64,000 bases of DNA from Pedobacter nutrimenti (GCF_003208655.1 NZ_QKLU01000001.1:124001-188000); one strand, 5' to 3'. Counted from the first letter of the stretch, positions 35,683 to 46,800 are shown. The notes: generated from the sequence alone by a model not told the origin. Numbers and translations are program-made.

Positions 35683-36651
35683 ATGTCAGAAAATCAAGAA
35701 CAACAAAGGGCAAAAGCCCTGCTGAAAAAATACCTCCTTAAGCAATGCAATGCCAGGGAGCAGGAAATTGTAGAAGCCTGGTATACCGGCCTGGTGAGCC
35801 AGCAAGATGCCGTACCTGTATTTACAGGTAAAAAGGAAAGGTTTGCGGTTCGCAGAAGTATCCACAAGACGTTGAAGGTAGCCTTACCTCCTCCAGCTAA
35901 AGCCCGTATTTTACGTCTTTATATCCCTTATGCGGCAGTTTCTGCTTTGCTGCTGGTTTTGGGTGCCAGCTGGTATTTTTACAGTTCAGGGGCTTTTATA
36001 ATGCCCCGGAAAGAAATACTGGTCCTTAGCCCGGCGGGCAGCCGAAAAGAAGTTACCCTTGCCGATGGCACAGTGGTGCTAATGAACAGCCAGACCACCT
36101 TAAAAGTTTCTGCAGGCTTTGGTGAAAAGCTAAGGGAGGTCAGTCTGGAAGGAGAAGCCTTTTTTAAAGTAACCAAAAATCCGGAAAAGCCTTTTGTTAT
36201 TCATTCCGGCAGGCTCAATACCCGGGTACTTGGAACATCTTTTAACATCAGCGCCTATCCGGAAATGGAGCGGATTAAGGTTTCTGTATCTACAGGAAAG
36301 GTACAGGTCAGCGAAGGGAAAGATCACTTATTGGCTGCGGGAATGCTTGCAGACCAAACCTTAAGCTTTTACAAAAAGACCGGAAAACACGAAATCAAAA
36401 CGGAAAATACCGAACTGATTGCCTCCTGGAGGTCCCATAAGTTATACATTGATAATGCCAGTATAGAAGATATTGCCAGGCAACTTGAACATTATTATGG
36501 TGTTGAAGCCGAGCTGCTAAAAAGCACTAACCTAAAGAATAAATATACCATACGTTTTAACAACGAATCGATGAAAGGAGTCCTGGACATCCTTTCGGCG
36601 CTAACCCGCAGAAAGTTCAGTTTTCAACATGGTAAAATCACTATTAAATAA
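35683..36651 (+). CDS. FecR-family anti-sigma factor (locus 2)
   Basis: 322 residues from the ATG at 35683; a GTG one codon earlier is possible. Cytoplasmic N-terminus, one membrane helix near residues 85-105 (LYIPYAAVSALLLVLGASWY), FecR domain (VLSPAGSRKEVTLADGTVVL, VSLEGEAFFKVTKNPEKPF) and C-terminal DUF4974 (ASIEDIARQLEHYYGVEAEL). It sits between its sigma and SusC genes. Confidence 0.93.
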   Translation: MSENQEQQRAKALLKKYLLKQCNAREQEIVEAWYTGLVSQQDAVPVFTGKKERFAVRRSIHKTLKVALPPPAKARILRLYIPYAAVSALLLVLGASWYFYSSGAFIMPRKEILVLSPAGSRKEVTLADGTVVLMNSQTTLKVSAGFGEKLREVSLEGEAFFKVTKNPEKPFVIHSGRLNTRVLGTSFNISAYPEMERIKVSVSTGKVQVSEGKDHLLAAGMLADQTLSFYKKTGKHEIKTENTELIASWRSHKLYIDNASIEDIARQLEHYYGVEAELLKSTNLKNKYTIRFNNESMKGVLDILSALTRRKFSFQHGKITIK

Positions 36652-36684
36652 ACCTGTCATGAGTTAAAAAAGAGCACAAAAAAA

Positions 36685-36737
36685 CCGGGAATGCGCTAAC
36701 ATTTCCGGCTTTCCCGGAGTACTGCAGCAGCACTCCG
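36685..36737 (+). promoter_or_regulatory. Overlapping hairpins in the leader of the second SusC gene
   Basis: CCGGGAATG (36685-36693) can pair with CATTTCCGG (36700-36708, one G-U) or, through CCGGGAA, with TTCCCGG (36711-36717). A second stem, CGGAGT (36715-36720) with ACTCCG (36732-36737), shares bases with the latter. The structures are mutually exclusive, as in attenuators; no T-run follows directly. Confidence 0.4.
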
Positions 36738-36779
36738 TATTTTCAATGAATCTCGTAAAACATTAAAAACAAAACAAAT

Positions 36780-39700
36780 ATGCACAAATTTTACCCGGGT
36801 TGCAAATACCCGCTATGGTCACTTTTTAGTTTAAAAATGAAGTTAACAATAGCCCTGATGTTTCTTTCAAATGTACTGCTCTATGCCGGTTCCCTGTCCG
36901 GACAGTCAATGAACGACATTAAAATTGATCTCAAAGCCAAAGAATTGCCCCTTAGAAAAGTACTCGATTTAATTGAAAGCCAAAGCTCCTTTGTAATCGG
37001 TTACCAGAACAACAGTACCTACAGCAATAAAAAATACAGTATAGAGGTTAAACAGGCTTCCGTATCGGCTGTGCTCAAACAGCTGATGCAGCAGTCGGGT
37101 GCCGACATTCAGCAGGTCAGCGATAAGTACATTCTGATCCGTACGGAAAAGGTGTTCGCGGCCATGCAGGTGTTTGGAGTGGTTTCTGACAAACGCAGTG
37201 GAGAAACCCTTCCCGGAGTGAGCATTAAGATAAAAGGAAGTTCGGCAGCGACTCAGACCGATATCAATGGGAAATATACGCTTAGTGTTCCAAGGGACAT
37301 GGAAGATATACAGTTGCAGGTCAGCTATATTGGGTATAAAACCAGGGATTTTAAAATCAGCAGGACAGGTGATAAGTATGCATTGGACATCCAGCTGGAA
37401 CAGGATTTACTCGGCCTGGATGAGGTGGTGGTGACCGGCCAGGGTATTGACATCAGTAAACGTCGTTTATCGTCGAATGTGGTTAGTATAGGGGAAAAGG
37501 ATTTACAGAATATTCCGGCTTCCAGGATAGACCAGTTGCTGCAGGCCAAATTGCCCAATGCCCAGATCAGACTGACCGGCGGACAGGCAGGAGCAACTTC
37601 TATTATCCGTTCCCGAGGTGTAAATTCTGCTTTTTTCAGTTCTACACCTGTCATTTATGTCGATGGAGTAAGAATGGATAACTTAAATACCAATGCTGCA
37701 TTAAGCGGTGGAAGTACCCAGGGAGCGGCCATCAGTTCTATTTCTGATATTCCGATGGACAATATCGAAAAAATTGAATTCATCAATGGAGGGGCAGCCT
37801 CGACCCTGTATGGTTCAGATGCCGCAAACGGGGTCATTCAGATCATTACCAAAAAGGGAGGTTCCGAAAAAACAGACATTAGTGTGGAAAGCCAGGTTGG
37901 GGCCGAGACCCCTACAGCCGACTTTTTGTATTTTAAAAGGAGTAAAGATCTTTTGTTTAAACAGGGCTTGTACCAAAAATACCATATTGCCTTAAATGGT
38001 GGTCAGGGAAATTTTGGTTACAGTTTTTCGGGCGGTTATATGAACAGCAGCGGTGTCCAGATCTTTGACCAGAACAGCAATAAGAGAATAGACCTTCGTA
38101 CAGGTTTAAGGGCCGCTTTAGGTGCTAAAGTCACTTACGAAAGTTCTTTCAGTTACATCAACAACAAATATAAACGGAGCCGTAATGGTAACCAGGGTGG
38201 CTATACCGGTTTATGGTTTGCTGAAAGTGGTGCTTCTGCCATTACGGGCCCTAAGTTTAAAAATGATCTGGATGCCCTAACTGATGCAGAATATGGGGCA
38301 ATGAAAAGTTATGTGGATGAAGCGGAAAGGCTGCAGGACAATGGCATTAATGTAAACCGTTTCCAGACTTCCCAGATCTTTAAATATCAGCCCCTGAAAG
38401 AGTTGGTGGTCAAGGCTACCGGAGGTATTGACTTCAGGGCACAGCGCCAGCAGATCATCACCACCAACAAATACCTTTCCCACACCAGCAATACCCTGGT
38501 CAATAACCAGGGAAGTATTGATAATTTTGACCGCAATTACCTTGGGCTCACCTTTGAGCTGAACGCCCAGTATGAGCTTAAACTGAATGACTTTTCCTTT
38601 ATCACAACGGTAGGTGGCCAGCTTTTTAGAAATGAAGACCACCAGATTGAATACCGTGGAGATAATATCCGTGACGGGGCACAGACTATTGGCATTGCCG
38701 CCAATAAGACCAGTAATGAATACTATGCCAAGGTGGTCAATTATGGGGTATATATCCAGGAAAACTTGGGTTATAAAAATAAATTGTTTCTTGACCTGGG
38801 TTTAAGGGGAGATGGAAACTCTGCCTTTGGTAAAAACATAGGGGTACAGTATTATCCCAAAGTTGGTTTTTCGTATGTTCCAAGTGCAGAAGATTATTTT
38901 CAGTCTGTTAGCCAGGTGCTTTCTTCAGCTAAAATCCGCGGAAATTATGGATTGGCCGGAAATTTTCCGCCCCCTTTTTCCAACGAAAGAACCATTTCTT
39001 TTATCGGGCATAACGGAGAGCAGGCTGCCTCATTTGGCCAGCCGGGCAATCCCAACCTGAAACCCGAAAAAACAGAAACGATGGAAGCCGGAATTGACCT
39101 GGGTTTCTTTAAAGACAGGATTATTCTTTCTGGTGGATACTATCATTCGGTGACTAGGGATGCCTTGTTTGTGGTGCCGCCGGCACCATCTGAAGGTGAA
39201 AACAACCAGATCAAAAACATCGGAAAAATATTAAACCAGGGATTTGAGCTCAATGCCGTCATAACTCCTGTTAAGACAGTAAATTATAACCTCCGGTTTA
39301 ATGTTTCAGTGAATACCTTGTATAATAAAGTGCTGAGTTCTGGGGGCGCAGCGCCGTTTAACATCAATGGTTTTAGTGCCAGAACTGTCCAGACTGTTGT
39401 TCAGGAAGGTTACCCAATAGGTTTTATACGTGGTAATTATGGGGTGTTTAATGATGCGGGCTTACTGGAAAGTACAACGGCACAGCAATATCTTGGCACC
39501 ACTGTTCCTGATCTTTTCGGAAGCATGGGGCTGAACTTTCAGTATAAAAACTGGAGCCTGTTTGCCAATGCAGATTATCAAAAGGGCGCCTATGCGGCTT
39601 CTTTTGACAGACAGTTCAGGTTCAATTATGGGGCTTCGACAGAAGGGATTCCACAGGCAGAAATTGACAAAAGTAAAAGGACCAGATGGCTTGATTTTAC

Positions 39701-39974
39701 CAATAGGTTTGTCGAAAGAACAGATTTTCTGAAAGTCAGGACCATTGGTGTGAATTACAGCTTTAAACCGGCCATCTGGAATGGGGTGATCAAAAATGTA
39801 AACCTGGGCTTTTCTGCAGTGAACCCTTTTAACTTTTCCGCTTCCAGTTTTGATCCCGAAGCCACCATTAGTGGAAGTTCGCAAGGACAGAACGGGGCCA
39901 CTACAGGAGGTATTTCCTATTCTACCTATTCTGCACCCAGACAATTCCTGGGTTCAGTAAGATTGAATTTTTAA
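36780..39974 (+). CDS. SusC/RagA-type TonB-dependent transporter with STN domain (locus 2)
   Basis: 1064 residues. The signal sequence comes after a short basic/aromatic N-terminus (about residues 20-42, ending GSLSGQ); a start at the Met at 36837 is also possible. STN about 48-120 (AKELPLRKVLDLIESQSS), carboxypeptidase-like domain about 130-210 (DKRSGETLPGVSIKIKG), plug about 220-330 (VVVTGQGIDISKRRLSS, VIYVDGVRMDN), then the barrel ending LGSVRLNF. It works with the following SusD. The ligand is unknown; the downstream phosphodiesterase hints at a phosphate-ester substrate. Confidence 0.95.
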   Translation: MHKFYPGCKYPLWSLFSLKMKLTIALMFLSNVLLYAGSLSGQSMNDIKIDLKAKELPLRKVLDLIESQSSFVIGYQNNSTYSNKKYSIEVKQASVSAVLKQLMQQSGADIQQVSDKYILIRTEKVFAAMQVFGVVSDKRSGETLPGVSIKIKGSSAATQTDINGKYTLSVPRDMEDIQLQVSYIGYKTRDFKISRTGDKYALDIQLEQDLLGLDEVVVTGQGIDISKRRLSSNVVSIGEKDLQNIPASRIDQLLQAKLPNAQIRLTGGQAGATSIIRSRGVNSAFFSSTPVIYVDGVRMDNLNTNAALSGGSTQGAAISSISDIPMDNIEKIEFINGGAASTLYGSDAANGVIQIITKKGGSEKTDISVESQVGAETPTADFLYFKRSKDLLFKQGLYQKYHIALNGGQGNFGYSFSGGYMNSSGVQIFDQNSNKRIDLRTGLRAALGAKVTYESSFSYINNKYKRSRNGNQGGYTGLWFAESGASAITGPKFKNDLDALTDAEYGAMKSYVDEAERLQDNGINVNRFQTSQIFKYQPLKELVVKATGGIDFRAQRQQIITTNKYLSHTSNTLVNNQGSIDNFDRNYLGLTFELNAQYELKLNDFSFITTVGGQLFRNEDHQIEYRGDNIRDGAQTIGIAANKTSNEYYAKVVNYGVYIQENLGYKNKLFLDLGLRGDGNSAFGKNIGVQYYPKVGFSYVPSAEDYFQSVSQVLSSAKIRGNYGLAGNFPPPFSNERTISFIGHNGEQAASFGQPGNPNLKPEKTETMEAGIDLGFFKDRIILSGGYYHSVTRDALFVVPPAPSEGENNQIKNIGKILNQGFELNAVITPVKTVNYNLRFNVSVNTLYNKVLSSGGAAPFNINGFSARTVQTVVQEGYPIGFIRGNYGVFNDAGLLESTTAQQYLGTTVPDLFGSMGLNFQYKNWSLFANADYQKGAYAASFDRQFRFNYGASTEGIPQAEIDKSKRTRWLDFTNRFVERTDFLKVRTIGVNYSFKPAIWNGVIKNVNLGFSAVNPFNFSASSFDPEATISGSSQGQNGATTGGISYSTYSAPRQFLGSVRLNF

Positions 39975-40003
39975 CAGAACAATTGATTTTATCAATACAA
40001 AAA

Positions 40004-41437
40004 ATGAAGATTTTTTTAAAAAAGACACTGATCATTTTAAGCGCCGCCCTGGTGCTCAGCAGCTGCGAGCTGACAAAAGTAGAAAGCCCGAATGTGACCG
40101 ACGATGTGTATGTAACCACACCTTATATTACCAAATCATGGATCGTTGGCCTCAGGCGGCAACTGGCATTGACTTTAAATCAGGTGATCGTTAATACAGA
40201 GCTGGTTTCAGATAATTATTTCAACAACCGGACCTTAAGCAGTAAAGTATTTGATATTCCCCAAATACCTAATTACGACCTGGATGTAAATAACATTCAG
40301 TCGGCCGTTCACCGTTTAAGGGAATTGTCGGAATTTGGTTTAAGTGCTGTGGTACCTGCGGACAAGAGTACACTGCCTACTGAAAAAGCAGAAATGCTGT
40401 TTATGAACGCTTACGCACACCTGTTGAGTGCCGAATTGTTTGTGGGGCTTCCTGGTAGCGCCAAAGGGCCTGTGCTTAGTCCTAATGAACATTATAACCT
40501 GGCGCTTTCGGCCCTGGAACAGGCGATTGCCCTGCAAACAGACCCTAACGAAAAGCTGGCCTATACCCTGGTGAAAGCAAGGGTGTATTATGGCCTTGGA
40601 AATGCAACGAAGGCCAAAGAGGCGGCACTGGCTGCAATGGCGAATAAATTATTGCTGAAACAAGTGTTTTTTGATGGCCAGAATAGTGCCCCAAATGACT
40701 TTCAGACTTATATTTTTTCCTCAACAAACAATGAATTTGCTCCCTTGCCAAGGCTTGATTTTCTGGATCCTAAATATTTTCACACCACCACCATTGCGCA
40801 GGACCAGAAGCCAGTGAGTTTTGTGAAGTCTGAAGAAGCTTACCTGATCCTGGCAGAAGCCCAGGTTTCAGAAAATGATCTGGGTACTGCAAAGACGACT
40901 CTGAAAAACCTGCTGAGCGATGTGGTCCAGAAAAGGCCTGTATTTTCCCTTGATGATAAAAAAGAAACCCGCAACGGAGGAAACCGGACCGATTACCCCT
41001 TAAAAGCGGTAAAAGTTAAATTTGATGCAAATGATAGCCCTCGTGAAGGTTATGTGCTGGACCGTCAGGCCGGGAATATTGCCATTGCCACCATTTCCGG
41101 GACCAAGGTTACGACCACTGATATAGACCTTGCCCAAAGCCAGGATGAATTGTTGTACCTGGTGTACAGGCTTCGCCAGGAAATATTTTTTGCCGAGGGG
41201 CGCCGCATGACAGACCTGGGCATCAGGTTCCCGGTATCCAATACCGAACAACTCAACAATCCGAATGTAAGGCCTGAACATGGTGTGGCGCAGATCCCCG
41301 CATTTATTCCGCTGAACAGGGCAATGGATGATTTTACCAATGATACCGGTTCGGGCATTGTGACAATGAAATACGATATGAATAAAGTACTCATTGCCAA
41401 TAAAAAGGCAATTGAAATTTTTCCATTCTTAAATTAA
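40004..41437 (+). CDS. SusD/RagB-like outer-membrane lipoprotein (locus 2)
   Basis: 477 residues from the ATG at 40004 (MKIFLKKTLIILSAALVL), with lipobox LSSC (Cys about 22). TPR-like repeats follow, then the SusD C-terminal features (EEAYLILAEAQV, LYLVYRLRQEIFFAEGRRMTDLG). It is more divergent than the locus-1 SusD and would match the divergent SusC it follows by 29 bp. Only 5 bp separate it from the phosphodiesterase gene. Confidence 0.9.
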   Translation: MKIFLKKTLIILSAALVLSSCELTKVESPNVTDDVYVTTPYITKSWIVGLRRQLALTLNQVIVNTELVSDNYFNNRTLSSKVFDIPQIPNYDLDVNNIQSAVHRLRELSEFGLSAVVPADKSTLPTEKAEMLFMNAYAHLLSAELFVGLPGSAKGPVLSPNEHYNLALSALEQAIALQTDPNEKLAYTLVKARVYYGLGNATKAKEAALAAMANKLLLKQVFFDGQNSAPNDFQTYIFSSTNNEFAPLPRLDFLDPKYFHTTTIAQDQKPVSFVKSEEAYLILAEAQVSENDLGTAKTTLKNLLSDVVQKRPVFSLDDKKETRNGGNRTDYPLKAVKVKFDANDSPREGYVLDRQAGNIAIATISGTKVTTTDIDLAQSQDELLYLVYRLRQEIFFAEGRRMTDLGIRFPVSNTEQLNNPNVRPEHGVAQIPAFIPLNRAMDDFTNDTGSGIVTMKYDMNKVLIANKKAIEIFPFLN

Positions 41438-41442
41438 ATTTT

Positions 41443-42786
41443 ATGAAATTTTTGCTTAAAAATATTTTTGTGCTGATTGCCGTTTTCTGTGTTTCCGGTA
41501 GTTTTGCCCAATCTTCCAAACATGTGATCCTGGTAAGTATAGATGGTTTCAGGCCCGATTTTTACCTGGATAAAAGCTGGCCTGCACCCAATTTGCAAGC
41601 CCTGATGAAACAGGGTTCCTATGCCAAAGGCGTGCGCTGTATTTTTCCAAGCGTGACCTATCCTTCCCATACCACCCTGATTACCGGGGCCATGCCGGCA
41701 AGACACGGGATTATGTACAATACACCCCGCAACGAACAGGGAAAATACGAATGGGTAACAGACAGTAAAAAGATCCTGTCGGAAACTTTGTGGCAAGCGG
41801 TAAAAAAGGCGGGCCTAAAATCGGCCTCTGTTTCCTGGCCGGTTTCTGTAGGTGCGGAAATTGATTATAACCTGCCGGAAATTTGGTCAGCAACGAATAT
41901 GATGGACCGTAAAAGTGCCATTGCAGAGTTTGCCACACCGAAAGGCTTGTTTCAGCAGATGGAGGAATTTGCCATAGGTAAGGCCGAAATCAACGACCTG
42001 AACCTAGAATACCTGACTATGGATGAAAACAACAGTCGCATGGCTGCTTATCTGATCCGTAAATACAAACCCAATTTCCTGAGCATTCACATTGTGGGGG
42101 TAGATGGCGCAGAACATAAGGAAGGACGCCAGGGAGAAGGTGTGTTTAAAGCTGTTGCTTCTGCCGATCATGCGGTGGCCAATTTACTGGATGCGATTGT
42201 CAAGGCCGGCATACAAGACAGTACGACCATTATCGTTACCGGAGATCATGGTTTTGTGGATATAGAAAAGGTGCTTTCCCCAAATGTATGGTTGAAGGAA
42301 ATTGGACTGGACAGTAAAATCAATGGAACCGAAGAACCTGTGGCTAAATTTCAGGCTGCAGGGGGTGCTGCTTTTTTTCATTTGAAAAATTCAAAAGACC
42401 TGCAGGTACTGGCCAGGGTGCGTCAAAAATTACAGGAACTTCCACAGGAATATAAAAAGCTCTTCAGAATTGTAGAGCGTGCGGAGCTGGACCAGATTGG
42501 TGCCGACCCGCATGCCAGTTTTGCCCTGGCACCTGTTAAAGGAATTTATATTCAGGATGCCAATTCAGGTCCGGTCATCGGTCCAAAAAAAGGAGGGGCG
42601 CACGGCTATTTTCCGGATATCCCGGAAATACAAACCGGTTTTATTATAGCGGGTGCTGGTGTGCAAAAAGGACTGGTCCTGGAATCGGTTAATTTAGAAG
42701 ATATTGCGCCGACCGCGGCAAAATTGCTTGGGGTCCGGCTTCAGGCCCCTGATGGCAAGGCGGTGCTGAAACTCATCAACGAATAA
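41443..42786 (+). CDS. Type I phosphodiesterase / nucleotide pyrophosphatase-like enzyme (alkaline-phosphatase superfamily)
   Basis: 447 residues with a signal peptide (ending GSFAQ). Metal Asp34 is in VSIDGFRPDF, the nucleophile Thr72 in FPSVTYPSHTTLITG, and further metal ligands are in GVDGAEHKEG, VTGDHGF and GGAHGY. The set matches ectonucleotide pyrophosphatase/phosphodiesterases (NPP). It hydrolyses phosphodiester or pyrophosphate bonds in nucleotides, lysophospholipids or similar molecules outside the cytoplasm. As the only enzyme of the second Sus-type locus it likely acts on the imported or captured ligand. Confidence 0.92.
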   Translation: MKFLLKNIFVLIAVFCVSGSFAQSSKHVILVSIDGFRPDFYLDKSWPAPNLQALMKQGSYAKGVRCIFPSVTYPSHTTLITGAMPARHGIMYNTPRNEQGKYEWVTDSKKILSETLWQAVKKAGLKSASVSWPVSVGAEIDYNLPEIWSATNMMDRKSAIAEFATPKGLFQQMEEFAIGKAEINDLNLEYLTMDENNSRMAAYLIRKYKPNFLSIHIVGVDGAEHKEGRQGEGVFKAVASADHAVANLLDAIVKAGIQDSTTIIVTGDHGFVDIEKVLSPNVWLKEIGLDSKINGTEEPVAKFQAAGGAAFFHLKNSKDLQVLARVRQKLQELPQEYKKLFRIVERAELDQIGADPHASFALAPVKGIYIQDANSGPVIGPKKGGAHGYFPDIPEIQTGFIIAGAGVQKGLVLESVNLEDIAPTAAKLLGVRLQAPDGKAVLKLINE

Positions 42787-42801
42787 AACAGCCCTGTTAA
42801 A

Positions 42802-42840
42802 AACAATAAAGGCCCTTAATTTTAAAGGGCCTTTATTGTT
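42802..42840. terminator. Bidirectional terminator between locus 2 and the PorP/SprF gene
   Basis: AACAATAAAGGCCCTT (42802-42817) and AAGGGCCTTTATTGTT (42825-42840) form a perfect 16-bp stem with a 7-nt loop between convergent genes. Confidence 0.88.
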
Positions 42841-42855
42841 GAAGGTCAGCTGGGT

Positions 42856-43743
42856 TTAATGTCCCAGGTTTAACCTCAGGTTCAGCTCAAAGCTTCCATT
42901 GGTATAGCCGGTGAGGGCAGAAGTTTGTGTGCTGTAAGATCCGCTGATCAGGTATTTCCTTTGAAAATCCATACCCAGGCCAAAAGTAGCACTTTCGGAA
43001 CTGTGGTACATGGCCATCAGAAACAGCTGTTTATTGGCAAAGCCCAGTTGGGCACCCGCATCTAAAATGTTTTTATAATTTTTGACACCCCTGAAAGCAA
43101 CTTTAGGTTCCAGGTCAACGCCCTGTGCACCTTCGCTCAGCTTAAACAGATAACTGGCAGCGGTATAAAAAGTGGCCCCATCTGCATAAGGCAGGCTTTC
43201 TTTTTTAAATACCCTTTTCAGATTAGGAAGGGCAGCCTGCAAGGTGAGCCCGGTAGAGGTATAGGCCACTCCGAAGTCCCCGTCAAGAAAGGTTTTTCGT
43301 TCATTGTACTGACCTACAGTGGGATCATTGGGATTTCCGTACAGGTCTGCGGTTTCCAGGCGCTGATTGGTAAAGCCCAGGGAAACCCCAAAATTAAGTC
43401 TCGCGCCGCTTTCGCTAACTTTCAGGTGATAGGCATAAGAACCCATTACACGGGTTTCCCTTTGCAGTCCGGCCCTTTCGTTATTGAAGGTCAGACCGAT
43501 ACCTACCTTATTGAAACCGTAATCGGCCGTAATGCTTTGGGTAAGGGGGGCCCCCGGAATATTGTCCCAGAGCTTGCGATAGGCCCCGTTTATTTTCAAT
43601 CCATCGGTTTCCCCTGCAAAGGCAGGGTTAATGGCATACTGATTAATGTAGTACTGAGAGGAAAGAGGGTTTAGCTGTGCCCTTGCTGTTCCTGCTGCTG
43701 TTACAAAAGCAATCAGTAATAAGGTTTTTTGTATGGTTTTCAT
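42856..43743 (-). CDS. PorP/SprF family type IX secretion system outer-membrane protein
   Basis: 295 residues with a signal peptide (ending TARAQ) and the family opening LNPLSSQYYINQYAINPAFAG. The remainder is a beta-barrel rich in aromatic-alternating strands (FNNERAGLQRETRVMGSYAY, FGLGMDFQRKYLISGSYS). PorP/SprF-like proteins are known to serve secretion of T9SS cargo bearing type B (CHU_C) C-terminal domains. This gene lies 59 bp downstream of exactly such a cargo gene on the same strand, so it is its probable dedicated partner. Confidence 0.95.
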   Translation of the reverse strand: MKTIQKTLLLIAFVTAAGTARAQLNPLSSQYYINQYAINPAFAGETDGLKINGAYRKLWDNIPGAPLTQSITADYGFNKVGIGLTFNNERAGLQRETRVMGSYAYHLKVSESGARLNFGVSLGFTNQRLETADLYGNPNDPTVGQYNERKTFLDGDFGVAYTSTGLTLQAALPNLKRVFKKESLPYADGATFYTAASYLFKLSEGAQGVDLEPKVAFRGVKNYKNILDAGAQLGFANKQLFLMAMYHSSESATFGLGMDFQRKYLISGSYSTQTSALTGYTNGSFELNLRLNLGH

Positions 43744-43802
43744 GTCTCTTTCTGATGGTTATAAAGCCTGCACCCACCTGGGCAGGTGCAGGCTTATTGG
43801 TG

Positions 43803-46800
43803 TTAATTGTTTCTGACTATGGTAATAAAACCTTTGAATTTCTGTCTGTTAGGCCCAAAATCTATAATGTAATAATAGGTGCCTTCATTCAAAGGATGGC
43901 CGTCCAAGGTGCCGTCCCAGCTGTTGTCGTATCCTTTTTTGTTGTATAAAATACGACCGGCTTTATCAAAGATTTTCACCTCATTGTTTGGATAAAAATC
44001 AATGTTGTCCACAATCCATTTGTCATTATAGCCATCACCGTTCGGAGACAGGATATTGGTTGCTTTAATTTTGGCCATATCGTCCAGAACATTAAGGGTA
44101 AAGGACTGGCTTTGGGTACAGCCATTGGCGTTGGTTGAGCTTACCGTATAGGTGGTGGCCACACGTGGTCTGACGGTGAGTACCGGGGTATTCTGACCAG
44201 ACAGGATACTGCTGTTGCTGGTCCAGACATAATTGGTTCCGCCACTTGCTGTCAGTTGAACAATGTCGCCCAAACTGATGTCAGTGCCTTTATTGCTGGT
44301 GATACTCAACACAGGGTTGGCATTGACCACCAGGGTAAAGCTTTGGCTGAAAGTGTCTACACCACCATTAGCCGTACCACCATTGTCTTTTACCGTTACA
44401 GTAATGGTAGCCGTTCCTGCCGCACCGTCTCTTAGCCTGTAGCTGAGGGTACCGGTTGATCCGCTGCCTGCTACGGTCAGAGACTGGAACAATGCTGCAT
44501 TGTTGCTGCTGACACTCAGTGTGGTCGTTTGGTTAAGCTCTGGTCCGGCACTGATGCCAGTTAAAGGAACCGTTTGCACAGCAGAAGTAAAACAGATGGT
44601 CTGACTGGCAATAGGGGCAAGAGTTGGCGCCTCATTGACATCAGTCAGGTTAACTGTTAGCACCTGCTCCAGTGATGAATTGTTTGCCGTTGTCGAACGT
44701 ACCCTGATGCTGTAAACCGCTTTGTTTTCATAATCCAGCGGAGCAGTGGTTTTCAGGTTGTTTCCGGTTATGGCAAACAACGCATTGTCTGTAGAGCCTG
44801 TTCCAGAAACCAGGGTATAGGTAAAGACTGCAGACGGATCAGCAGAAGTGCTGTTCAGCGTTCCGGCACTGGTTCCGGCTGGTGCGTTTTCATAAAGGGT
44901 AACCGCTGCCAGGCTAATGCTGGTTGGAACATCACTTTTAACGGTTAAGGTACCTTTCTGATAGGTGATGGCATAATTGGCCGCGGCTGCACCGCTCACC
45001 AGGATGTCATAAGTACCTACCGGACTGGAAGTGATGGCTGTGGTAGTCAGCACAGGTTGCGCGGTCAGCACTGCACTGGTTTCTCCATTAGCCAAACCGG
45101 TATAACTGGCGGTAAGCGGAGGGTTTACCGAACCCAGGAATTTACTTTGGTTGTTAGCCGAAATGGTCAACGGCCTAGGGTTAACCGTTAACTGACCAAC
45201 AGCATAAGTGAAATTGTAGTTGGCGACACCGGTTCCCGTAGCTGCCGAAGCAACGATGTTATAAGTGGAACCTGCAACACTTGCAGTAGCGGCAGCGCCG
45301 GCACTGTTAAGGGTTACAGAAGTAACAGCGTCTCCATTGATCAAACCGGTAACGCTAAACTCCGTACCGGCAAAGACAAGGACATCACCATAGTTTTTAC
45401 TGAGGTTTGATGCGGTAAGGGTAACTGTTTTCTGACCTACGGTTAAAGTGCCATTGGCATTGTTCACTGTATAGTTAGACAATTTTCCATTAGGATCAAC
45501 CAGTGTAGCAACAATAGGGTAAGGTCCGGCTGCAGCAGTTATGGCCGCTCCGGTACTGCTGCGGGTTACGGTAATGTTGTCCCCGTTTTGAATGCCGGTG
45601 ATGCTGCCTGTAAAGTCGGCATTGCCCAATACATCACCATAAACTTTACTGCGGCTGGTGTTTACAATGGTTAAGCCCGCTGTGTTTACCGTTAAGCTTT
45701 GCTGAACAGCAGCAGCAGGGTTAAAGCTGGCGTTTCCTGCCTGACTTGCAGTAATAGTGGTTGTTCCGGCTTTAAGAATGGTGGCCATATTGCCTGTAAT
45801 AGACACCAGGGTAGGGTCGGCTGCGGTATAGGTTACCGGCAGGTTTGCCGATGAATTTGCACTGCCCAGGGCAAATGTCGCATCCCCATAGGTTTTGCTG
45901 GCAATGGCCGTAAAGGTAATGGTTTGATTTGCTTTAGGTGTGGCCGAAACATCTGCGCTGACCGCACTTTGGTTACCTGCTTTATCGACTGCCTGGATGT
46001 TGTAATAATACAAGGTCCCGTTGGTTAAACCAGTTTGAGTGAAAGTGGTTGCACCAGTCACCTCGGCAAGCAGGGTGGTTGGAGAAGGACTTGTGCCAAA
46101 GAAGATGCGGTATTTTGCAAAATCTGTTTCGGTATTGGCATTCCAGGTCAGCACGTTTTGAGTATCTCCCGAAGCGGCCGCTAAACCAGTCGGAACAGCA
46201 GGAGCTGTTTTATCAAAAGTGACTGAACCAGTGCCGGTAGTAACCGGTGTTCCGGTATTGCCGGCCAGGTCACTGAAAGTGATGCTGTAAGGCACCAGTC
46301 CTTCGGTGTCACCAGCAGTGAAGGTATAGCTTGCGGTCCAGTTGTTGCCTGCTGCAGTAGCTGCAACGGTATGTCCGGCTATGGTGACTACAGGTGTTTG
46401 CAAAGCTTCACTGGAAGTAAAAGTTAAGGTAGCTGTATTTCCTATTGTAGCCAATATAGGTACTGCATTGTTGGAGCCAATATTTACCGCAGTTAAAGTT
46501 GGCACACTGTTGTCCAGGGTAACAGAACCTGTACCTGTTGAAACTGGTGTACCGGCATTACCGGCCAGATCACTGAAGCTGATGTTATACGCCACCAGGC
46601 CATCCGGATCGGATGGGGTAAAGGTATAGGTAGCCGTCCAGTTGTTGCCCGAAGCGGTTGGGGTAACCGTATGTCCACCGATGGTCACGGTAGGGGTTTG
46701 AAGGGTTTCACTGGAAGTAAAAGTCAGGGTAGCAGTATTGCCCGATTTGGCCAGGGTTGGTATGGCATTGTTGGATACAATGTTAACCGCCGATAAGGTT

